The notes below the pieces were generated by a model. It did not search any database, had not been told where the DNA came from, and saw only the letters and a list, made by a program, of their open reading frames with translations. From the NCBI GenBank assembly GCA_903851195.1, contig CAINNJ010000004.1, positions 310,001-374,000 of the forward strand: a stretch of DNA of 64,000 bases, given 5' to 3'. Origin of the DNA: an uncultured Acidobacteriia bacterium. GTDB lineage: Bacteria; Acidobacteriota; Terriglobia; Bryobacterales; Bryobacteraceae. Below are positions 59,486 to 64,000 of the stretch, piece by piece (position 1 is the first letter of the stretch; each line of letters opens with the position of its first letter). Made by a program: the position numbers and the translations under genes.

Positions 59486-60487
59486 TTACCAGGGTCTCGG
59501 CGGCGAGACCGTTCCGCCCCCGGTCTCCTTCCATGCCCGGTCCAGCAGGCTGACCAAAGCCCGCGACTCTTCCGACTTGCCGTTCCCCGCCGCCCCTTTG
59601 TTCTTCCACGCGCGCAACTGGTGCCAGCCGGATTCCAGTTCCTTCGCAAGCCAGGCGGTGTTCCCGTGATGCTTTCGGTAGTACAGAAACTCGCTCCGCA
59701 TCCGCCACAACGCGAGTTGCGAACCGGACTTCGACATCGTCAGCGTCTGCACGGTCTTCGACGACTCACCCCCGAGATGAATCACTTCCACGTCCGGCCA
59801 GTACCGGATGATGTACCCGGCGTTGCGGATGCGTCGGCAGAGATCCACCTCTTCGTAATAAAGGAAGAAATTCTCGTCGAAGTACCCCACCTGCCCGAGC
59901 ACCGACGCGCGGATAATCGAATACGCTCCCGGCACCCAGTCGACGTCCGCCGGCAAGTTCTGATCCGCCCACGTCCGGTCCCCGCGGCCAAAGAAACGTG
60001 AGTGCGGAAAGCGCGCGGAAAGGCCCGAAATCGTGAGCGCTTCGTTCAGCAGCGAAGGGAACAGCCGGGCCGAAGGCTGCCATGCCCCGTCGCGGCCCAC
60101 CAGGCGCGCGCCGCCGAGCCCGATACGAGGGTCGGCATCCATGTATTCAATCGACTTCCGCAACGCGTTCGGACGCAGGAAAGCGTCGGAATTCAGCAGC
60201 ACCACGTAGCGGCCCTTCGCGAGAGGAAACGCCTTGTTATTCGCCGCCGCGAAGCCCAGGTTCACCTGACTGCGAATCAGCCGGACATTCGGAAACTCCT
60301 GCTCCACCATGTCGGCCGAGCCGTCGCGCGAAATGTTGTCCACTACGAAAATCTCGTGCGACACACCCTCGCACTCCGCAAGCAGGCTGTTGAGGCACTC
60401 GCGCAGCAGATCGCGGGTGTTGAAGGAAACGATAACGACAGATACGTCAACGACAGATACGTCAACGACAGATACGTCTGGCCTCAC
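59486..60487 (-). CDS. Glycosyltransferase family 2 (rhamnosyltransferase-like) with repeated N-terminal strand
   Basis: 333 residues from the GTG at 60487, which overlaps the preceding stop by 4 bases (GTGA). The N-terminus reads MRPDVSVVDVSVVDVSVVIV: the first beta-strand sequence of GT2 enzymes, DVSVV, is present three times because of a 15-bp tandem repeat (60434-60478). The rest is canonical: IVSFNTRDLLRECLNSLL, VDNISRDGSADMVEQEFPNVRLI, VVLLNSDAFLRPNALRKSIEYM, WVPGAYSIIRASVLGQVGYFDENFFLYYEEVDLCRRI. The longer open frame up to 60805 lies within the upstream gene and is rejected. Confidence 0.92.
   Translation of the reverse strand: MRPDVSVVDVSVVDVSVVIVSFNTRDLLRECLNSLLAECEGVSHEIFVVDNISRDGSADMVEQEFPNVRLIRSQVNLGFAAANNKAFPLAKGRYVVLLNSDAFLRPNALRKSIEYMDADPRIGLGGARLVGRDGAWQPSARLFPSLLNEALTISGLSARFPHSRFFGRGDRTWADQNLPADVDWVPGAYSIIRASVLGQVGYFDENFFLYYEEVDLCRRIRNAGYIIRYWPDVEVIHLGGESSKTVQTLTMSKSGSQLALWRMRSEFLYYRKHHGNTAWLAKELESGWHQLRAWKNKGAAGNGKSEESRALVSLLDRAWKETGGGTVSPPRPW
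60434..60478 (-). repeat. 15-bp tandem repeat, 3 units, at the 5' end of a GT2 gene
   Basis: Three identical units AACGACAGATACGTC on the plus strand at 60434, 60449 and 60464. In the gene each encodes DVSVV, the start of the Rossmann-like beta-strand. Identical copies mean a recent expansion. Confidence 0.93.
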
Positions 60488-61698
60488 GGGAGTTTCTCCA
60501 TAGTCGCGGGACTGGCCGGATCGGAAGGCGCTCGTTCCGTCCGGACCCACGCCGCGCCCGACCGCGAAGTCCGCACCAGGCGCGGAATCAGCAGGATCTT
60601 CCAGATCACATAAAACGGCGCGGCCAGCAACACCGCCACATCCTTCAGCGAACCGCCGCCTACCCGAATGGCGGCGAACAGATGCACCAGAACAACCGCA
60701 AGCCCGGCCAAACCCAGATCGCGAGCCAGCCAGAACGGAGTCGCGGCAGCCAGCAGCAGCAGCACCACATGAAACGCCAGGGGCAACAGCAGCAGGTCGA
60801 GGCACGGTTCCAGCAGCGCGAATCGCCCGCGCAACACTTCGCCCAGCAGCCCCGGCCCTTTCTCGAAGGCCATGCGAAACCGGCCGCCCTCCCAGCGCGC
60901 GCGCTGCGTCTTCACGCCGGCTCCGGCCACGGGCATGTCGCCATAAACAGCCGCGTCGTCCACGAACTGCACGCGGCGTCCGGCCCGCACCAGCGCGAGA
61001 TGATACTCCAGATCCTCCACAACAGATGCCGCCGTATACGGGACGGCGCGCAGCGTGTCCGCCGAAAGAGCGAACCCGTTGCCGTAGATTCCCGCCGAAA
61101 GCCCCAGACGGTGACGTCCGCGCGGCCGCAGAACATTGAAAGCGTAGAGCGCCACGTTCATCAGACGCGTGCGCACCGATTCACCGCTGTTCCGCACGAT
61201 GTACCGGCACTGCGCGGCATCCACGCCGTCACGGAAGGCATCCGCCATGGCGGCCAGCAGATTCGGGGAAATCTCGCTGTCCGCGTCGATCACCAGAAAC
61301 GCCTCGTGGTGCTCGCCCAGCAACTGCTGAAACGCGAAATCGAGCGCGTAGCCCTTGCCCCGCTCCCTGTCGTTGAATCGCTCCAGCACGCGGGCGCCGG
61401 CTTGCCTGGCCACCTCGGCGGTTCGGTCCGTGCAGTTGTCGGCGATCACCGCGACCGTCAGGTCCAGACTGCCGTGACCGGCGGCATAAAGGCTCGCCAC
61501 GCAACGCGCGATGTTGAGTTCTTCGTTGTGCGAAGGAACCACCACAGCCAGCGAAAACCGGCCGGAACCGCCCGCGCGCCGCCGCGATGGCAACAACCCC
61601 GCCAGCGTGAGCATGGTCAGCTCGATGGTACCCGGCAGGGTAAGAAGCGCCGCGATGCTGCCAACCATGCTGCCGACAATCGCCAACAACAAAATCAC
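60484..61698 (-). CDS. Membrane glycosyltransferase family 2 (cellulose-synthase-like)
   Basis: 404 residues. N-terminal transmembrane helix (ILLLAIVGSMVGSIAALLTL), GT-A domain (VVPSHNEELNIARCVASL, VIADNCTDRTAEVARQ, FLVIDADSEISPNLL), a QxxRW-like region in KTQRARWEGGRFRMAF, and C-terminal transmembrane helices (LLLLPLAFHVVLLLLAAATPFWLA, LAVLLAAPFYVIWKILLI). The D-A-D and QRARW motifs are those of processive or large-sugar GT2 enzymes. The start overlaps the upstream gene by 4 bases. Confidence 0.9.
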   Translation of the reverse strand: MILLLAIVGSMVGSIAALLTLPGTIELTMLTLAGLLPSRRRAGGSGRFSLAVVVPSHNEELNIARCVASLYAAGHGSLDLTVAVIADNCTDRTAEVARQAGARVLERFNDRERGKGYALDFAFQQLLGEHHEAFLVIDADSEISPNLLAAMADAFRDGVDAAQCRYIVRNSGESVRTRLMNVALYAFNVLRPRGRHRLGLSAGIYGNGFALSADTLRAVPYTAASVVEDLEYHLALVRAGRRVQFVDDAAVYGDMPVAGAGVKTQRARWEGGRFRMAFEKGPGLLGEVLRGRFALLEPCLDLLLLPLAFHVVLLLLAAATPFWLARDLGLAGLAVVLVHLFAAIRVGGGSLKDVAVLLAAPFYVIWKILLIPRLVRTSRSGAAWVRTERAPSDPASPATMEKLP

Positions 61699-62948
61699 GC
61701 GGCCTCCCGGGGCCGCGCCGCTTCCGCCGCGGGCAGCAGGTGCTCGCGGAAAACATCGGCCAGCCGCGCGACGTTGGGCCGCAGATTGTACTTCTCGATG
61801 ACACGGGCACGTCCGGCCGCTCCCAGACGTTGCCGCAGCGCGGGATCGTCCATCAGCAGGGCAATGGCGCCCGCCAGTTCCGCTTCATCCGAAGGCGGCA
61901 CCAGCAGCCCGTCGATACCGTTGCGGATCAGTTCCGGAATGCCGGTGATCCACGTGGTGATGCAGGGAATCTCCATGGCCATCGCCTCCATCAGCACCAC
62001 CGGAATGCCCTCCGCGAAACTGGCCAGCGCAAAGACATGCGCGCGGCTGTAAAGGTCCCGGATGCGGTCCTGATTCACGGCGCCTTCGAAAACCACGCTC
62101 CCGCCCAGCCCGAACTCGCCGACGGCACTTTCCAGCGAAGCGCGGTCCGGCCCGTCTCCCACGTAGCGCAGCTTCACGCGGCGCCCGGCCGCGGCCAGCC
62201 GGCGGACCGCGTCGAGCAGCACCCGCTGCCCTTTCGCCGGCACCAGACGGCCCACGCACAAAATCTCAAACTCCTCGAATACCGCCTCGAACGGCCGTGG
62301 CGAGAACAGATCGGGATCCACCCCAAGCGGCGTAATCGCCATCTTCGGCCAGTCGCGAGCCGGGGCGATCCGCATCAGCTGGCTGCGCGCATAAAGGCCG
62401 ATGGTGCACAACAGCGATGCCGCGGCAATCTTCTCGGCCAGATAAAATCCCGGAACATCGTAGAATTCGTCCGGACCGTGCACCGTAATCGACAGCGTGA
62501 ACGGAAACATCTGCGTCAGAATCAGGCCTACCGTGGAAGCCGGCGTGGCGAAATGGACGTGCAGGTGCGTCAGCTGCCGCGCCTGCATCCACCGCCCCAG
62601 CATCGCCGCTTCCACGAAATAGAAGAAGCACATGCCGGTCTTTTTCAGGTCCGCCTGGCCGAGTTTCAGCGCAAAAACAAGGCCTTTGAAGAAACGCCCG
62701 GGGCTCGCGGCCAAAGTGCCCAGAATAGCGGATAACGCCCCCGCGGCGCCCTGCTGTTTTACGTACCACGTCGAAGCCGCTTCCTCCCGCTCTTCCGCGG
62801 TAAGCTGCGCGACGGGACGGTCCAGGCCGTTCACCGAGGCAACATCGATCCGGAAGCCGAGTCTCCGCAGTTCGATCACCTCCCGCATGATGAACGTATG
62901 CGAAATCGCGGGGTACCGGCTGATCAGATAGGCAACGCGTGGATTCAT
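61695..62948 (-). CDS. Glycosyltransferase family 4 (GT-B)
   Basis: 417 residues from the ATG at 62948; a longer frame to 63023 adds a stretch opposite the STAS gene end and is rejected. N-terminus NPRVAYLISRYPAISHTFIMREVIELRRLGF is typical of colanic-acid/amylovoran-type GT4 enzymes. Donor site: FEILCVGRLVPAKGQRVLLDAV, and EX7E-type FAEGIPVVLMEAMAMEIPCITTWITGIPEL. First biosynthetic gene of the exopolysaccharide operon, 37 bases after the STAS gene. May add an early sugar after the (unseen) initiating transferase. Confidence 0.93.
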   Translation of the reverse strand: MNPRVAYLISRYPAISHTFIMREVIELRRLGFRIDVASVNGLDRPVAQLTAEEREEAASTWYVKQQGAAGALSAILGTLAASPGRFFKGLVFALKLGQADLKKTGMCFFYFVEAAMLGRWMQARQLTHLHVHFATPASTVGLILTQMFPFTLSITVHGPDEFYDVPGFYLAEKIAAASLLCTIGLYARSQLMRIAPARDWPKMAITPLGVDPDLFSPRPFEAVFEEFEILCVGRLVPAKGQRVLLDAVRRLAAAGRRVKLRYVGDGPDRASLESAVGEFGLGGSVVFEGAVNQDRIRDLYSRAHVFALASFAEGIPVVLMEAMAMEIPCITTWITGIPELIRNGIDGLLVPPSDEAELAGAIALLMDDPALRQRLGAAGRARVIEKYNLRPNVARLADVFREHLLPAAEAARPREAA

Positions 62949-62985
62949 GAGGGTGCCCGGAAGCGGCCAAAAAAGCGGAAAAAAC

Positions 62986-63351
62986 TCAGACTGCCGGGGT
63001 CGGGGCGGGGTCAGCCGTCTCAAAAGAACGGATGGCCTCCTCCCGCGTGTTGTAGATTTCGAAAACCCGGTGCATCCTCACCAGCTCAAACAGGGACCGG
63101 ATCGGCTTGTTCATTCCGCAGAGTTTCAGGTCGCCGCCCACGCCATTCAGCTGGCGAAGCGAGGAAAGCATCGCGCCCAGCCCCGAACTGTCCACGAATT
63201 TCAGCTCGGAGAGATCCAGAACGACCTTCGCGGCCGGCACGAGGGCCGGCGCAATCGCGGTTTTGAACGCCTTGGCGCTGCTCGCGTCCAGAGTGGTTCC
63301 CGGGACGGTTATGAAGGATATGCTCCCGATATTTTCGATGTTTAGCGTCAT
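62986..63351 (-). CDS. STAS-domain anti-sigma factor antagonist
   Basis: 121 residues, single STAS domain. The phosphorylation site is in ELKFVDSSGLGAMLSSLRQL (Ser in DSSGLG), the motif of SpoIIAA/RsbV proteins. It would be phosphorylated by an RsbW-like kinase and dephosphorylated by a SpoIIE-type phosphatase. Such activities are fused in the gene immediately upstream (3 bases away), which makes a compact partner switch. The operon downstream is for exopolysaccharide synthesis, so this pair may control it or a sigma factor elsewhere. Confidence 0.93.
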   Translation of the reverse strand: MTLNIENIGSISFITVPGTTLDASSAKAFKTAIAPALVPAAKVVLDLSELKFVDSSGLGAMLSSLRQLNGVGGDLKLCGMNKPIRSLFELVRMHRVFEIYNTREEAIRSFETADPAPTPAV

Positions 63352-63354
63352 GAG

Positions 63355-64000
63355 TCAGCTTAGCCTTGCCATTATGATGACAGAGATTGAATTGATCGCG
63401 CCATTCCTTGCGTAAATCAGTTCGTCGGCGGAGCGCATGATGATGAAAGTGCCGAAACCGCCGTCCCGCGAGCCGTCGAACGACGGCGGAGGAACGGACA
63501 TCGGATCGAACGGCGGCCCGGCGTGCCGGAACTCCACCTTCGCGTGGTCCGCGTAATTGAAAACGTCGATCCGGACCGGATTTCCGCCTTCCTCGCCGGA
63601 GCCTTTGCCGGAGCCGTGAAGCACGCAGTTTGCGAAAATCTCCGCCGCCGCGCTTTCGAGGCGCATCAGGCCCTCCGGACCGAGTTCGGCAGTCTCCCGG
63701 AGCCACTCCAGCGCGCTCGTCAGAAACTCCAGATCGCCCGCGAACTCCTGGCTTCGCGAACTCCTGAGGACGTCTTCGGGCCCGGGATGAACGCGCAGTC
63801 CGATGCAGCTGAAGTCGTCCGTCTGGCTCTCGCCGGCCCGGAAGGCATCGCACTCGCGGCGAATCTGCTCAAGCAGCAGATCGGGACCGAGCGAACTCCA
63901 GGTTTCCACGCACTCGATCAGCCGCTCCTCGCCGAACAGATCGCCGTCCCGGTTTTTCGTTTCCGTCACGCCGTCGGAGAACAGCAGGAACGTGTCGCCG
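63355..64000 (-). CDS. SpoIIE-type PP2C phosphatase fused to HATPase anti-sigma kinase domain, cut by window edge
   Basis: The last about 215 residues are visible. The first residues are the end of a SpoIIE/PP2C domain (TFLLFSDGVTETKNRDGDLFGEERL, then TDDFSCIGLRV, which carry the metal-ligand-type Asp residues). The C-terminal part (about 140 residues) is an RsbW-like HATPase: SAAAEIFANCVLHGSGKG, EFRHAGPPFDPMSV, DGGFGTFIIMRSADELIYARN. So phosphatase and kinase are in one polypeptide, opposite activities for the STAS protein encoded next. The start lies beyond the window; a GTG at 63969 is internal, in the PP2C domain. Confidence 0.87.
   Translation of the reverse strand, partial: GDTFLLFSDGVTETKNRDGDLFGEERLIECVETWSSLGPDLLLEQIRRECDAFRAGESQTDDFSCIGLRVHPGPEDVLRSSRSQEFAGDLEFLTSALEWLRETAELGPEGLMRLESAAAEIFANCVLHGSGKGSGEEGGNPVRIDVFNYADHAKVEFRHAGPPFDPMSVPPPSFDGSRDGGFGTFIIMRSADELIYARNGAINSISVIIMARLS

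Overview
This is a 64 kb, GC-rich (roughly 60% or more), densely coding stretch of bacterial chromosome. It has no rRNA, tRNA, CRISPR, prophage or insertion sequence that I could see. The gene set suggests an Acidobacteriota genome, probably of the Solibacter/Bryobacter type: a DUF1501 protein paired with a large planctomycete-type cytochrome c (DUF1549/DUF1553), a DUF885 protein, an MpaB-family protein, several amidohydrolases, and many secreted proteins. This is inferred from gene content alone; no marker gene in the window settles it.

Left part, 1-23.5 kb. A truncated secreted S9 peptidase and the DUF1501/cytochrome pair lie on the minus strand, followed by accB-accC (fatty-acid synthesis). 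A secreted GH38-like protein (DUF5054) follows, then an FKBP isomerase, an MscS channel, a small LEA-like lysine-rich protein and a lipid kinase with no ordinary start codon. Divergent from the kinase run ligA, a DUF885 protein, an MpaB-family protein, a small secreted CxxCH protein, a LytS/LytTR two-component pair and an outer-membrane-like protein.

Middle part, 23.5-45.5 kb. This holds an RskA-like anti-sigma factor without a partner sigma gene, a bicupin, an SMP-30-like lactonase, a flavin monooxygenase, greA, a CDP-alcohol phosphatidyltransferase, and a nickel module (nikR divergent from nikM-nikQ-nikO). Next come dtd, an ECF sigma / zinc anti-sigma / Spy-like trio, three tandem amidohydrolases, purM-purN, a multi-hairpin repeat element, and an operon of GH88 hydrolase, cupin, Gfo/Idh/MocA oxidoreductase and gluzincin-TPR peptidase.

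Right part, 45.5-64 kb, all minus strand and mostly joined by 4-base overlaps, is an exopolysaccharide locus. In order of transcription it contains a fused SpoIIE phosphatase/HATPase (cut by the window end), a STAS antagonist, three glycosyltransferases, a serine-acetyltransferase-like enzyme, a Wza-like export protein, a Wzc-like co-polymerase whose kinase motifs are degenerate, two more glycosyltransferases, a hexapeptide acetyltransferase, another glycosyltransferase, a Wzx flippase, a Wzy-like polymerase and a large hybrid sensor kinase. It looks like a polymer assembly line with regulatory proteins at both ends. No initiating phosphoglycosyltransferase is in the window.

The most unusual recurring signal is short in-frame tandem repeats (15 bp, once 21 bp) at or just after the start codon of unrelated genes: both members of the ECF sigma/anti-sigma pair, the flippase, one glycosyltransferase and the bicupin signal peptide. 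purM has an imperfect duplication of its start region.
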